The notes beneath the pieces were generated by a model. It was not told the origin of the DNA, did not search any database, and saw nothing but the letters and a program-made list of their open reading frames with translations. Source: Acidobacteriota bacterium (GTDB lineage Bacteria; Acidobacteriota; Terriglobia; Acidiferrales; UBA7541). Taken from it: a DNA stretch of 64,000 bases. Positions 26,043 to 35,419 of the stretch are shown here, piece by piece. The DNA is taken from the NCBI GenBank assembly GCA_003223215.1, contig QHYH01000095.1, forward strand, positions 1 through 64,000, read 5' to 3'. The position numbers and the translations under genes were made by a program. How positions within the stretch are numbered: the first letter of the stretch is position 1; every line of letters begins with the position of its first letter.

Positions 26043-27275
26043 CTATCTGCTAAACAGCGCCTTCATTCCGTAGGCAGATTGGGACGTAGCCAGAGCCTTG
26101 CTCTTGTCATTTCCATCGCTATTCGTTAATTCGTACGCCCACTTGTGGATGGCTGCGCCGAAATCCGACTTTTCTCCTGAAGAAATTGGCGCTCCCGTGT
26201 TGATGGCCCGAATTACTTCGTTGTAGCTGTTTGGCACCCGCAGCGAGATCTCGCGACCCAAAGCTTTTTCTATGCGGTCATCGCTCAGCGGGCCTTTCTT
26301 GGAATGACGATTGAGCACGACGTGGATGCTGCTCGAGCTATAACCGAGTTTGGATAGGTGTTCGATGTAGCGGACGGTGTTACGTACCGACGGCAATTCG
26401 GCGGTCATTACGATCGCAACCTGTTCGGACTGCGAAATGCATGCCCGTGTCCCGTCGGTTAGGCCGGGCGGGCAATCGACGATCACGAAATGATAGGTGT
26501 CGGCGAGGAATGCGAGCGTATGTTCGACAGTGGCGGGCGACACGCCATGAGTCGCATCCACCGATTCGGGCGAGTCGAGGAGATCAAGCCCGGAATCATG
26601 GTGCAAGAGAAAGCCCCGTAACAGCTCTTCGTCCAAGTGATCGGCGTTGCTGGCAAGTTCGTAAAAGCTGTACTGGTGGCGACCGGTGCCGAGATAGAGT
26701 GACGCATCACCCAGCGCGGGGTGCTGGTCTACTAACAGGCACTTTCGCTTCCCCTCACGGGCCAGTTCCAGCGCTAAGTGCAAAGCCAGCGAGGTGACTC
26801 CGGTGCCGCCCTTTGAACCGACAAAGGTAATAACCTTTCCACGAACTGTCGACCGCGCTCTCTTCTTCTGCTTCGCTTCCACACGCGCCAATCCATCGAC
26901 CACCCGGTCGTGCTGGACTGGCTTCAGCAGATATTCGGCGCAACCTGCTCGCATGGCGGCGATAATCGCTTCAGGCTCTGAATAAGACGACACCGCAAAG
27001 CTGTGCACGTCTGGATATTCTGAGCGCAATCGCTCCGTCATCCAGATTGCTTCTTCGGTATTCCGGTCGTAATCAATGAAACAAATGCGCGTCTGTGCCA
27101 GGTCAAGAGCGCGGACTATCTCGCGCTCAATACCTACATAATGGTCCAGGTTTCCAAAAATAACCGCCCCGGGTATGCCCCCCATGAAATGAGACAAAGC
27201 CTCGTACGACATAGTGTCGAGGCACACCCCCATTACACCGATTCGGGCTGACCTTTCAACCGTGCCCATGGTCAT
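26043..27275 (-). CDS. tadZ: TadZ/CpaE pilus localisation ATPase
   Basis: A 410-residue protein with an N-terminal receiver-like domain (about 10-130) and a ParA/MinD-type ATPase domain. The receiver-like part includes ICFIDYDRN and AGCAEYLLKPVQHDRVVDGL; a Lys is kept in LLKPV but a clear phospho-Asp is not obvious. The ATPase has the deviant Walker A GSKGGTGVTSLALHLALELA and Walker B-like FVIVDCPPGLT. CpaE/TadZ proteins place the Tad machine at a cell pole. The stop of the secretin gene upstream overlaps this start by four bases. Confidence 0.9.
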   Translation of the reverse strand: MTMGTVERSARIGVMGVCLDTMSYEALSHFMGGIPGAVIFGNLDHYVGIEREIVRALDLAQTRICFIDYDRNTEEAIWMTERLRSEYPDVHSFAVSSYSEPEAIIAAMRAGCAEYLLKPVQHDRVVDGLARVEAKQKKRARSTVRGKVITFVGSKGGTGVTSLALHLALELAREGKRKCLLVDQHPALGDASLYLGTGRHQYSFYELASNADHLDEELLRGFLLHHDSGLDLLDSPESVDATHGVSPATVEHTLAFLADTYHFVIVDCPPGLTDGTRACISQSEQVAIVMTAELPSVRNTVRYIEHLSKLGYSSSSIHVVLNRHSKKGPLSDDRIEKALGREISLRVPNSYNEVIRAINTGAPISSGEKSDFGAAIHKWAYELTNSDGNDKSKALATSQSAYGMKALFSR

Positions 27276-28681
27276 TTGCTCCCGTTCCCGCTAGGGGTTT
27301 TCTGATCGAATTGTTTTTGGTCTAATGGGTTGATCGGCGTTTTGGGCACTTCGGGTGCAGGGCCCGGCGCGGCCGCCGGGTCCACGATGCTTGGCGTAAC
27401 GATCACCACCAGTTCGGAGTTCAGCTGGTTTATGGACTTGGAGCGAAATAGCTGTCCCAAAATCGGAATATCTCCAATACCCGGCACTTTGGAAAACTGC
27501 GCGGTCGTTCTCTGGTCAAGCAATCCGGCGATGCCAAAACTCTGACCGTCTCTCAGCTCCACGACAGTCTCCGCATGACGAGTCGCAATCGCAGGAAGCA
27601 CAAATCCGCTAATCGTGACGGCGTTGGTGAAATCAAGCGAACTCACCTCGGGGAATACTTTCAGGCGAATCGTATTGTCGTCCTCAATGGTTCCTGTAAA
27701 TTCCAGCTTCACGCCGAAGGGCTTGAACTGCACCGTGACCGTGGCCTGCCCGGCTGCGCCCGTAACTACGGGGTAAGGCAATTCTCCACCAGCCAGAAAG
27801 CGCGCCGGCTCGCCGTTCGCTGCGAGCAGATCCGGCTCGGCCAGGACTTGCAGCACATTTCGCTGCTGCAAGTCCTTAATGGTCGCGCCCAGGTTAATGT
27901 CTCGCCGGAAAATGAAAATATTCAGCAAGTCGCTCAAGCCAATCGTGGAACCATTGGCCCCGGTTCCTCCACCCGATGTGCCACCCGAGCTGCTGTTCAC
28001 TAACTGAGCTGGGGCGAACTGTTGCGTCGTTGCCGATCCAAATATGGGTGCTCCTGGCGTGCTGAACAGGTTGAAGCCCAAGGCCGTCAACTTCGATCGA
28101 TCCACTTGGGCAAAGCGAACTTTCACCAGTATTTGCTTCTGCCGGTGTGGCTGGGCGACTTGGATGGAATTCACGATCTCCTTGGAGAAAGGCGCGGCCA
28201 TTTTTCCGATCTGGTCGGCCACTGCCGTGGAGGATGCGGTCCCGACTAGAATCACCCTGCCCTCTTCAGACTCGGCCTCAACGGCCTCTCCTGGCAACCC
28301 GCGGCTTATCGCCTCGCGCAGCAAAGACACATCCACATCGGCGAACACTTCGATGATTCGCGATTGATTGTTCTCCTGCCAAAGAATGACGCTGCTGCTG
28401 CCGGGGGCCGTTGCCGTGACCACCACTTCGTTAGGCGCGGTCGTTGCCGTGGTCACGACCGCAGGATTCCCGACCAGCACGCGCTGGAGGCGGGGATCGG
28501 TGCGAATCACCACCGAGTGGCCCACGAGGATGTGCAGAACCTGATTGCCCGCAGACTCGGCCGGAGCCGTCTGCGGCGCAGGCTGTTCGCCGGTGGGCTG
28601 CTGAGGTAGGGCGGCCGTGGCAGAGACCTGCGCCCTCGCAGGACCGAGTAGGCCTAAGAGACTCAAGGTACAGAGTGCCAA
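27272..28681 (-). CDS. rcpA: RcpA/CpaC outer-membrane secretin
   Basis: At least 469 residues. The in-frame TTG at 28681 is the first standard start, but the frame stays open upstream and GGAGGG (28716-28721) sits next to a CTG at 28709-28711. That would add a proper signal peptide (LQLQLTTRCLLALCTLSLLG), so the true start may be this CTG. Domains: a pilus-secretin N-terminal BON-like region (LHILVGHSVVIRTDPRLQRV), then the secretin core with VLAEPDLLAANGEPARFLAG, IRLKVFPEVSSLDFTNAVTI and a C-terminal GIGDIPILGQLFRSKSINQL. This forms the outer-membrane pore for the Flp pilus. The tail is Pro-rich. Confidence 0.92.
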   Translation of the reverse strand: MALCTLSLLGLLGPARAQVSATAALPQQPTGEQPAPQTAPAESAGNQVLHILVGHSVVIRTDPRLQRVLVGNPAVVTTATTAPNEVVVTATAPGSSSVILWQENNQSRIIEVFADVDVSLLREAISRGLPGEAVEAESEEGRVILVGTASSTAVADQIGKMAAPFSKEIVNSIQVAQPHRQKQILVKVRFAQVDRSKLTALGFNLFSTPGAPIFGSATTQQFAPAQLVNSSSGGTSGGGTGANGSTIGLSDLLNIFIFRRDINLGATIKDLQQRNVLQVLAEPDLLAANGEPARFLAGGELPYPVVTGAAGQATVTVQFKPFGVKLEFTGTIEDDNTIRLKVFPEVSSLDFTNAVTISGFVLPAIATRHAETVVELRDGQSFGIAGLLDQRTTAQFSKVPGIGDIPILGQLFRSKSINQLNSELVVIVTPSIVDPAAAPGPAPEVPKTPINPLDQKQFDQKTPSGNGSK

Positions 28682-28727
28682 CAGACAACGCGTCGTGAGC
28701 TGTAGTTGCAGAACGCCCTCCTCTGTC

Positions 28728-29558
28728 CTATTTCGGTCTTTCTGGAAACTTGGCGACTGTTATCTTGCCGTTCGCCACTGTCTCTACTGTGTAAACGTCA
28801 GGGAGCTTCACGACCTGCCTCACATGTTTCGTCACGGGCTCCAGAGGCTTCTTTGGCACTCCGGCCAGTTCCGCCATGTCAACCGCCGGGACGTCCGCGC
28901 TTGCCGAGTCCCCTCCGTTGCGCAGCACGAAATGAATAGTGCCCTGGGTCTGGGCGAGCGCCACTTTTTCCGATTGTTCAGGCGTGACCAGCAGGGTGAC
29001 CACGGTTACGTTCTCCGGCTTGCCATTCGGATCCGGGTCCATCTTCGTCCCGGTCGATAGCACCTGTGCGTTCTGTATGACCGTGCGTGTGACGGTGCTC
29101 GCGGTGTTGTTCTCGGGCCGCAACGTCACCAGCACATCCACGTGAGAGCCGGGGAAAATAAATCCAGCAATGTTCGTGACCTCATTAGTCTTTACCGCGG
29201 TTGCGCGCATGCCATCCGGAATCTTGGCGGAGAGGCCCAGGCTAGCGCCGGAGGCCAAGTCACGGCGCAGCACCGGTTGCTGCGCCGCTACGGCATATAT
29301 CAGCACATGACCTGTGACATCTTCCTTTTTCTCGGTGAGCCCTTGCAGCGGCACATTCACGGGCCAGTCAATCTCTGTGAGGTTTTCAGCGGTAATGGGC
29401 GCGCCGGGCTGCAAAGCAACGCCGGCCGCAATGATGCGCTTGGTCTTCGGACGGGCGCTGGCCTGCGTGCGAGTAATGCGCGCGTAGAAAACGGAGGTGA
29501 TGCCCAGCGAGATCACCAGGGCGGCAACCAGCGCGAAACCAAGTCGTTGGGTACCCAT
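28728..29558 (-). CDS. rcpC: RcpC/CpaB pilus assembly protein
   Basis: A 276-residue periplasmic protein. The N-terminal membrane segment is RLGFALVAALVISLGITSVF. The SAF domain follows (IIAAGVALQPGAPITAENLT), then the CpaB family region (LRRDLASGASLGLSAKIPDG, GFIFPGSHVDVLVTLRPENN, TVVTLLVTPEQSEKVALAQT). The C-terminus is a Lys/Pro-rich tail. By family it links the secretin to the inner-membrane machine and may bind peptidoglycan. It is second in a run of four tightly spaced genes. Confidence 0.92.
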   Translation of the reverse strand: MGTQRLGFALVAALVISLGITSVFYARITRTQASARPKTKRIIAAGVALQPGAPITAENLTEIDWPVNVPLQGLTEKKEDVTGHVLIYAVAAQQPVLRRDLASGASLGLSAKIPDGMRATAVKTNEVTNIAGFIFPGSHVDVLVTLRPENNTASTVTRTVIQNAQVLSTGTKMDPDPNGKPENVTVVTLLVTPEQSEKVALAQTQGTIHFVLRNGGDSASADVPAVDMAELAGVPKKPLEPVTKHVRQVVKLPDVYTVETVANGKITVAKFPERPK

Positions 29559-29561
29559 GAA

Positions 29562-30104
29562 TTACCTCCACAACTGCGTTGAAATGGCCCAAAACAATGT
29601 GCCGGCGGCAAATGCCAACCCATAAGGCATGCGCACTGCGCCAGGATTATCCAGATTAACGACGGGGTGCGATTGCAGTCCGTGCTGCGCGTGAAATGCC
29701 ACCACCCCTAACGTGTTCCGTAATGTCTCGAGAATCCGGCCGGACGCCACGATGAAGACAACGGCCAGCGCCCCTCCTGCCAGCGCGGTGGCGAACATGA
29801 GCCGTGGCGACCCTGCGAGACCCACGACGCAGCCGAGTGCCGTAGCCAACTTGACGTCTCCCGCCCCCATGGCCCGGACGAGATGAAACAGCATGAAGAT
29901 GCCTCCAAACAGAACGCCCCCACCGGCACTGAGCAGCAGCCCTCGCCATCCATGGAACGCCGTCTGCAAGACTAAGCCAGCAAGGATGGCGGAGTAGGTC
30001 AGCCGGTTGGGAATGCGTCGAGCCTTAACGTCAGTAAACGCGGCGCACAATCCCAAGGCCACAGCCAACATCGCAGTGAATTGAGCTGAAGTCATAAGAG
30101 TCAT
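29562..30104 (-). CDS. tadV: TadV/CpaA prepilin peptidase
   Basis: A 180-residue polytopic membrane protein. The two catalytic aspartates of the type IV prepilin peptidase family are visible: one in AAFTDVKARRIPNRLT, the other in the GAGD motif (VRAMGAGDVKLATALG). It lacks the N-terminal methyltransferase half, as is normal for TadV. It cleaves the leader of Flp pilin and the TadE/F pseudopilins. It ends three bases before the RcpC start. Confidence 0.92.
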   Translation of the reverse strand: MTLMTSAQFTAMLAVALGLCAAFTDVKARRIPNRLTYSAILAGLVLQTAFHGWRGLLLSAGGGVLFGGIFMLFHLVRAMGAGDVKLATALGCVVGLAGSPRLMFATALAGGALAVVFIVASGRILETLRNTLGVVAFHAQHGLQSHPVVNLDNPGAVRMPYGLAFAAGTLFWAISTQLWR

Positions 30105-30243
30105 TTCGACATACCTGTTCTTTGCCGCCTCCCGTTACGGCGTCAGCCAGCGTGAAGAACCCCTGGCCGCACCGTCGACTTAAGGTTCGAGATCGAGAAC
30201 AGGCGCCGCGCCCTACTCAGTGCTGCCCGGCGCCCACGTCCTG

Positions 30244-30423
30244 CTAGATCAGGTTGTTAATTGTCGTATTGAGAGTGGTCATCCAGTTGGCGAAGTCTGC
30301 GGCTAGGCTTGCCGAGCCAGCAAAAACGCCGCTCGCTATGGCGACCAGAACCAAAGCGTACTCCACTAGATCCTGACCAGACTCTTCCCGATGAAACTTG
30401 CGAATGAACTGTACAAACGACAT
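30244..30423 (-). CDS. flp: Flp-type pilin 2
   Basis: A 59-residue pilin, start ATG 30423 after a GAGGAGGAG ribosome site. Sequence order: short basic leader MSFVQFIRKFHREESGQ, prepilin cleavage region with Gly-Gln-Asp-Leu-Val-Glu-Tyr-Ala, then a hydrophobic segment (ALVLVAIASGVFAGSASLAA). The residues after cleavage (DLVEYAL) are the conserved Flp motif with Glu+5 and Tyr+6. It is a near-duplicate of the upstream pilin (30577-30756), with which it shares most of its first 30 residues. It is the first structural gene before the peptidase, 139 bases upstream. Confidence 0.92.
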   Translation of the reverse strand: MSFVQFIRKFHREESGQDLVEYALVLVAIASGVFAGSASLAADFANWMTTLNTTINNLI

Positions 30424-30576
30424 AGAAATCTCCTCCTCAAGCTTTGATTTTAAGTACTCTCATGTGGTACCTGGGCTCGAACAAACGAAGAAATGCTCGG
30501 ACGAGTACCTTTGTCTCGGGGAAAAAGAGGCTCGGTGCCGGGCCGCACCGCCAAGTGACGCCCGGCTCCCAGCCTG

Positions 30577-30756
30577 TTAAATCAACGCGTTAATTTTCGC
30601 GTTGAGAGTGGCCATCCAGGTGGCGAAGTCACCGGCAAGGGTAGCCGAGCCGGCCACCACGCCGGTCGCAACGGCTACCAGAACCAAAGCGTACTCCACC
30701 AAATCCTGGCCCGACTCTTCCCGATGGAACTTACTAATGAATTGTAGGAACGTCAT
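30577..30756 (-). CDS. flp: Flp-type pilin 1 (first gene of the Tad operon)
   Basis: A 59-residue pilin, start ATG 30756 with AAAGGAGG seven bases upstream. The leader MTFLQFISKFHREESGQ is followed by DLVEYALVLVAVATGVVAGS. It has the same length and the same GQDLVEYAL processing site as pilin 2, so the pair arose by tandem duplication. The C-terminus (AGDFATWMATLNAKINALI) is polar, as in other Flp pilins. Leading the operon, it should be the most abundant product; the 154 bases between the two pilin genes show no clear terminator. Confidence 0.92.
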   Translation of the reverse strand: MTFLQFISKFHREESGQDLVEYALVLVAVATGVVAGSATLAGDFATWMATLNAKINALI

Positions 30757-31190
30757 GCATCCTCCTTTCTAATTTCCGTTGAATACACCAGTCCGCCTTG
30801 CCGCAATGCCTGATCTAGGAGATCAAACATCCGGTAAGTACCCGACACTGAATTGGGGACTATTACGCGGACTATTACTGATGGAAGTATGGAGCAACTG
30901 TCGTGCCGCATTTCCCGCGAGGCCTTCACCTATGTATAAGTTGTTAAATATACAGTCGAATAGGATACAAACCGGTAAAGAAGTAGATCGATAACCCAAG
31001 GATGAAAAGGCGAGGTCTTGCACATAACAGGCAAGTGTTTTCGTATTCCCGGAAGGCATTTGCACGGCCCTAGCAAAGGCTTGGAGTTGTTTATGACGCT
31101 CTGCCAAGCAACCACGTCAAGTGGAGTCAACGGGCAACCGGAGGACAAGGCGGCTCCGAAGGGCCCACCTTCATCTTTCGTACAACATGA
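30757..31190. other. Upstream region of the Tad operon
   Basis: About 430 bases between the pilin start and the decayed TPR gene. The Tad promoter should lie here. I found no confident -35/-10 or sigma-54 pair. Small frames on both strands are unsupported. Confidence 0.4.
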
Positions 31191-31196
31191 CGAGAA

Positions 31197-32342
31197 AGTA
31201 TTCAAAAGGCGTACAACCTCAGCGAGCGTCTTAGCCACTCGGAAAGATTCGCTATCGAGTCGCGCTATTACTACGCGGTCGTCGGTGACTTGGGAAAGGC
31301 TCGTCAGACTTACGAACTTTGGGCTCAGGCCTATCCGCGCGACCCGATTCCTGTGGACGTGCAGAGCACCATTTACGCAGAGCTCGGACAATTACGACAA
31401 AGCGCTTGCAATAGAACGTGACGCATTCCGCCGCGACCCTGGCTACGGTTACCACAACCTCGTCGCCTCCTACCTCAGTCTGAATCGCCTAGAGGAGGCC
31501 CAGGCTACAGCCGAAGAAGCGCGGGCAAGAAACTCCAATTCCCCTGACATCCGCTTCAGCCTCTACTCGATTGCCTTCTTGCGAAATGACCTTCCGGGAA
31601 TGGCACGGCAAGTGGCCTGGGGTGCAGGCAAACCCGGACTCGAAGACGTGCTACTGGACCTAGAAGCCGATGCGGCCGCCTATTCCGGCGGCTGGGGAAC
31701 GCCCGGGTGTTTTCACGGCGGGCGGTGGCTTCGGCTGAGCGGGCGCAGGAAAAGGAAACGGCCGAAGCCGGGCAGCGGGCCCAAGCGGCGCTTCGCCTTT
31801 CGACGGGCCGGGATGTGCAGTACCTAGCGGCGTTGGCGCTAGCCTTTGCAGAGAACGCATCTCGGGCTCAGGCACTAGCGGCTGATCTGGCCAAGCGCTT
31901 CCCAGAGGATACGGTGGTCCAGTTCAACTACCTGCCAACGATTCACGCCCAGCTCGCGCTCAGCCACAACAATTCTTCCCAATCCATTGAAGCTCTTCAG
32001 GCCACCGCTCCCTATGACCTGGGGACAGAGGGTGCCGCCGGCGGCGGTGCCTTCATGCCCGCTCTGCATCCCGTCTATGTGCGCGGCGAAGCCTATCTGG
32101 CCGGGCATCAGGGCAACGAGGCCGCCGTTGAGTTCCAGAAAATTCTCGACCATCGCGGAGTCGTTCTCTACGAACCTATCGGCGCACTGGCGCATCTCCA
32201 ACTCGGCAGAGCCTATGCTATGCAAAGCGACACCGCCAAAGCCCGTGCTGCCTATCAGGAATTCCTCACGCTGTGGAAGGACGCCGACCCTGACATCCCC
32301 ATTCTTATCGCTGCCAAGGCCGAGTACGCGAAGTTGCAGTAG
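31197..32342 (+). pseudogene. Decayed TPR tail of a eukaryotic-like protein kinase-type protein
   Basis: Reading frames joined by frameshifts near 31386 and 31689 give a run of TPR-like helices: QKAYNLSERLSHSERFAIES, ARQTYELWAQAYPRDPIPVD, KALAIERDAFRRDPGYGYHN, GKPGLEDVLLDLEADAAAYS, QALAADLAKRFPEDTVVQFN and KARAAYQEFLTLWKDADPDI. This order matches the C-terminal half of acidobacterial serine/threonine kinases with TPR tails. The kinase domain is absent, and an internal deletion removes roughly one repeat near 31790. The final stop (32340-32342) is in place. The gene is dead unless the frameshifts are assembly errors. Confidence 0.8.
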
Positions 32343-32486
32343 GCCGGTCACTTAGGGGCCAGACGGCCGAAGTCATCGCCGATTCTATCAGCAACCCTCC
32401 GGCGGTAGGATTCATTAACTTGGAATCATGGGCGGCGCGTTATTGCTCCGCGTCGCCCCTATTCGCGTGTCTAAGGAATGAGCCGA

Positions 32487-33590
32487 TCAAGGCATAGTCG
32501 TACAGGCATGAGCGGCGTTGTTGTATTCGGGCTGCGCAGCGTAGGGTTTGCCATTCAGGGTGACATCACTCGGGTCGAAAAACACCAGCACCGGCGGCGG
32601 CGGGTTAGGGTTACGGAAGAATATTATGAAACTGCACTCGTCCCCGATCTCCTGCCCGAAAAGGCCGTTGTCCAAGGAGTTCCACCAAGCGGTGCCGTCG
32701 GGGTCGGTGATGGTCTCAAACGTCTCGTGCGAGAGGACATTATTGGTCGAATCCGCAAGCTGTCCGTTGGGAGTCCCAGGCCTCGAACTACATCCGTCGA
32801 CGTTCTGGAAGGGCTCGACGCTGTAAAGGACGTGCCCAATGTCCTGAAAGTCCATGCTGCCATGATATGCGCAAAAGAAAAAGGTGCTTGGCTGGACCGG
32901 CGAGTAACACACAGTGAACGTTGAGTCGAAACACTCGTCCTGTCCCGGCGGCAGAAATACGTGGTACTCGTTGCCATAGCCGGTAGCAAAGCCATCGTCA
33001 TCGCCTTCTCTCGATGCTACGACCGCGTGCACGATGGCCAGCATATCGGCGTCCGTGAACGGTTTGCTGGGCGGGGTATAGTTGATGTTTGTCGCCTCCT
33101 CTGCCACGGTATAACGGTCATTCGCAGTGCTACCGGTATACTGGTCAACGACGTGGATGAAGTCGCCATTGAAGAGGTCGCGCAGAAAACCTCCCGGGTT
33201 CCCCCAACAACCGGCAATGGTACAGCCCCCATTGGGATGAAGGAAGATCAAATGATTTTTCATGGATACTGCGACGGGGCCTCCATGGTACTGCAAGTCG
33301 CCCGGATAGCGCGGGCCTCCCGAATCCGGAGCAGCCACGGCTTGGGCGGCGCTGGCGTCGTGAGCGTTGGAGAGCCCCATGATTTTTGTCGTTTTTGCCG
33401 CCTCAGTGTTGGCCGGCCGGGCGTGGTGCTTAACGTTTGTTGCCTCGGCGGCCGCCGCATAGTCGGCCGGTGAAGGATTCACAGTCGGCTTGGTTGTCTG
33501 CGCCTGCAGATAAAGGCCGCAAAAAAACGCAACCAATGCTGCGACGGCGGATTTGATTGACACTCGACGAAGTAAAGGCCCATATACCAT
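32487..33590 (-). CDS. Secreted protein with HE motif, possible metalloprotease or EXORDIUM-like
   Basis: A 367-residue exported protein. ATG 33590 has AAGGAG seven bases upstream and opens a signal peptide (SIKSAVAALVAFFCGLYLQA). The mature protein contains paired segments: GDFIHVVDQYTGSTANDRYT, CFDSTFTVCYSPVQPSTFFF and the striking LSHETFETITDPDGTAWWNS followed by GQEIGDECSF. His-Glu with downstream Thr-Asp-Pro and Gly-x-Glu-Ile-x-Asp-x-Cys recalls zinc-dependent secreted proteins and the EXORDIUM/phosphate-induced family found in bacteria. Which of these it is cannot be settled by eye. Eight or more Cys residues suggest disulfides outside the cytoplasm. It lies alone between decayed genes. 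Confidence 0.6.
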   Translation of the reverse strand: MVYGPLLRRVSIKSAVAALVAFFCGLYLQAQTTKPTVNPSPADYAAAAEATNVKHHARPANTEAAKTTKIMGLSNAHDASAAQAVAAPDSGGPRYPGDLQYHGGPVAVSMKNHLIFLHPNGGCTIAGCWGNPGGFLRDLFNGDFIHVVDQYTGSTANDRYTVAEEATNINYTPPSKPFTDADMLAIVHAVVASREGDDDGFATGYGNEYHVFLPPGQDECFDSTFTVCYSPVQPSTFFFCAYHGSMDFQDIGHVLYSVEPFQNVDGCSSRPGTPNGQLADSTNNVLSHETFETITDPDGTAWWNSLDNGLFGQEIGDECSFIIFFRNPNPPPPVLVFFDPSDVTLNGKPYAAQPEYNNAAHACTTMP

Positions 33591-33841
33591 TGACGAGCTC
33601 CTTTTCAGTGAAGTCGCTTCGCGCCGGGTAGTCGTAACAGTCTGAGACACACTACCTTAGTTGGTTTGAAACGTTTTCTTCTCAACCGGTGCGGCCCCGA
33701 GGTGGAGCAGATTCTGGCTCTATTCTTCGTAAGGTGTCAAGACCCACAACTGCCAGAACCGCCAATTCCGTTTCCAGGGCCCGCAACTCCGTCCCTTATC
33801 CGATGACGGAAGGGTTGCCGATCCGCCGCGCGCTCAACGGC

Positions 33842-34303
33842 TCAACATTTGCCTTTTGTCTTCTCACCGGAGGCAGAGGCGCCCAGCCAGAGGACTGCGT
33901 TTTCGAATATTTGGTTCTGTTCCTTGTTCGTGAAGATTTTGTCGCCGTGGCCCATGTTCATGTAAAGCATATGGTAGCGGGCGTTGGTCCAGACGACAGG
34001 AAGGTCGCCTGAGGTGATGGTGTCTTTCAGGCCGATGGGATAGTTGGAAAGGTCGAGCGTGAGCAGGACCTGGACGTCTTTGTTGAGGCGGGGGCTCGGC
34101 TTCCAGATGTACCACTCGTTGTCGGGTGAGGAGAGTGTCGCGGCCAGATGTTTGGTGACTGGGTGTGCGCGGTCATCGACGATGAGCCTGGCGCGAAGCG
34201 GCGGCCACTCGTTACCGAAGAAGACGGCTCCGCCGAGAAACTGCACGAACCAGGGCCAGTGTGTGTGTTCGTCGTTGTAAGCGGAGACGCCTGACCGGTC
34301 CAT
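33842..34303 (-). pseudogene. C-terminal fragment of a ThuA-like protein
   Basis: A 153-residue frame matches the C-terminal half of ThuA (trehalose-utilisation) domain proteins: RLIVDDRAHPVTKHLAATLS, DNEWYIWKPSPRLNKDVQVL, LPVVWTNARYHMLYMNMGHG and NQIFENAVLWLGA. Full-length ThuA proteins are 240-300 residues, and the N-terminal third with its glutamine-amidotransferase-like start is missing. There is no ribosome site before ATG 34303. I treat it as a truncated gene whose N-terminus was lost at the junction with the antitoxin promoter. Confidence 0.7.
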
Positions 34304-34309
34304 TGATTA

Positions 34310-34338
34310 TAGACACCGACCAAATGTGATGCTATAAT
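34310..34338 (+). promoter_or_regulatory. Near-consensus promoter of the antitoxin, likely leaderless
   Basis: TAGACA (34310-34315) and TATAAT (34333-34338) are separated by exactly 17 bases. The antitoxin ATG begins only eight bases after the -10 box, so transcription should start at or within a few bases of the start codon. No ribosome site exists between them. Confidence 0.7.
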
Positions 34339-34346
34339 GAGTCACA

Positions 34347-34586
34347 ATGAAGAAGACAACTGTGCGAGATCTTCGTTATCACTTCCCGGAGATCGAGGCT
34401 CGGCTGAATAAGGGTGAGGGAATCATAGCCCACAAGCGGCGGAAGATGATCGCCCGCTTGTTGCCCATTCGCCCGGGGACTGACGTATACCCTGATTTTT
34501 CCGCCCTCCGACGACGGATCTTTGGCGCAAAGACGACTCGCAAAACTGGTACCGAGCTTGCCTCTGAGGAGCGGGGGCGCTATTGA
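34347..34586 (+). CDS. Phd/YefM-type antitoxin, intact
   Basis: A 79-residue protein of the prevent-host-death class. The N-terminal MKKTTVRDLRYHFPEIEARL and GEGIIAHKRRKMIARLLPIR are the DNA-binding fold of the family, with the usual strand VxIxxRxKxxARL-like ending. The C-terminal part is a basic toxin-binding tail (GAKTTRKTGTELASEERGRY). It overlaps by four bases with a PIN toxin gene that has lost its reading frame, so it is an orphan antitoxin now. A leaderless promoter precedes it. The predicted operator has not been identified. Confidence 0.75.
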   Translation: MKKTTVRDLRYHFPEIEARLNKGEGIIAHKRRKMIARLLPIRPGTDVYPDFSALRRRIFGAKTTRKTGTELASEERGRY

Positions 34587-34969
34587 TCGCCTACGCCACA
34601 CTGGATTTCTCGTGTCCCTTTATGGCCAGGACAGCAACTCAGCCGTCGCCACTGGCTTGATTAGGTCCAAACCCGTATTTCTGCTGACCTCTCTGGGCGA
34701 GGTGGAATTCACCAACGCCGTCCAGTTGCGAGTGTTCCGAAAGGAATGGACGCGCCTCGAGGCTCGGTCCGTTCACGATCTGTTTCTGCAACATCAAGCC
34801 GCCGGTGTATTTCGCATTGCGCCGCTTGGTTCTGAGATCTGGGAAAAGGCTCTGGTTCTAAGTGCGGCTGCAACATGGAGAAGGTCTGGGGCCCGACGTC
34901 TTTTATACGTTCGACAAACGGCAGCGCAAACTTGCCAAGACGCAGCGGCTGAGGATTCTTCCACGCTGA
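34583..34969 (+). pseudogene. Decayed PIN-domain toxin (VapC type)
   Basis: TTG 34583 overlaps the antitoxin stop. Joined over frameshifts, the protein would read (MI)AY-TGFLVSLYGQDS, LIRSKPVFLLTSLGEVEFTN, APLGSEIWEKALVLSA and then LGPDVFYTFDKRQRKLAKTQ. These are the N-terminal strand, the Ser/Glu region and the last Asp region of PIN domains. A one-base loss near 34600 removes the first catalytic Asp region from frame, and a deletion with frame change near 34870 removes the middle. The stop at 34967-34969 closes the last frame. The toxin cannot be made. Confidence 0.8.
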
Positions 34970-35419
34970 GCGCTGCGAGCCTAGCTGCTAGTACGTGGCT
35001 TCCGAGTACGGCTGGACCAACCATTCTTGCCGCGATGAACAGGCTGAGGATTTTTCCATTACGCTGACTGCTCGGCAAGTTCGCGATCCAGTGGCGTTGC
35101 AGCTCACATGCTGCCAGATAATCAGTGTACAATAGAGTAAAAGCGCAACAGTTGCTGATGAATCGTCAATTACTTGTGATAAAGCGATATTTCACCAACC
35201 ACGACCAGGTCTCCGCTTCCGATTTGCGTCGATCCTGAAGCTATCTGACTGAAGGCGGCTGTTCGGTTCCGCGACAGCATTTCCCTGCAACGGACAGTCC
35301 AGGCCGAGATGTATCCTGAGCGAGCTGGATAAGGACCGACGGCGCAGAGACTTAGCTAAGTGTAGATTCGGAAGGATACCTGCGTTTGGACGTTTAGCTC
35401 AGCAGATTTCGGAGTACCC
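34970..35419. other. Intergenic region before the ADOP permease
   Basis: About 450 bases without supported gene. Short protein-like stretches near 34990-35100 may be more debris. The permease promoter should be near 35340-35400; I did not identify it with confidence. Confidence 0.35.
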
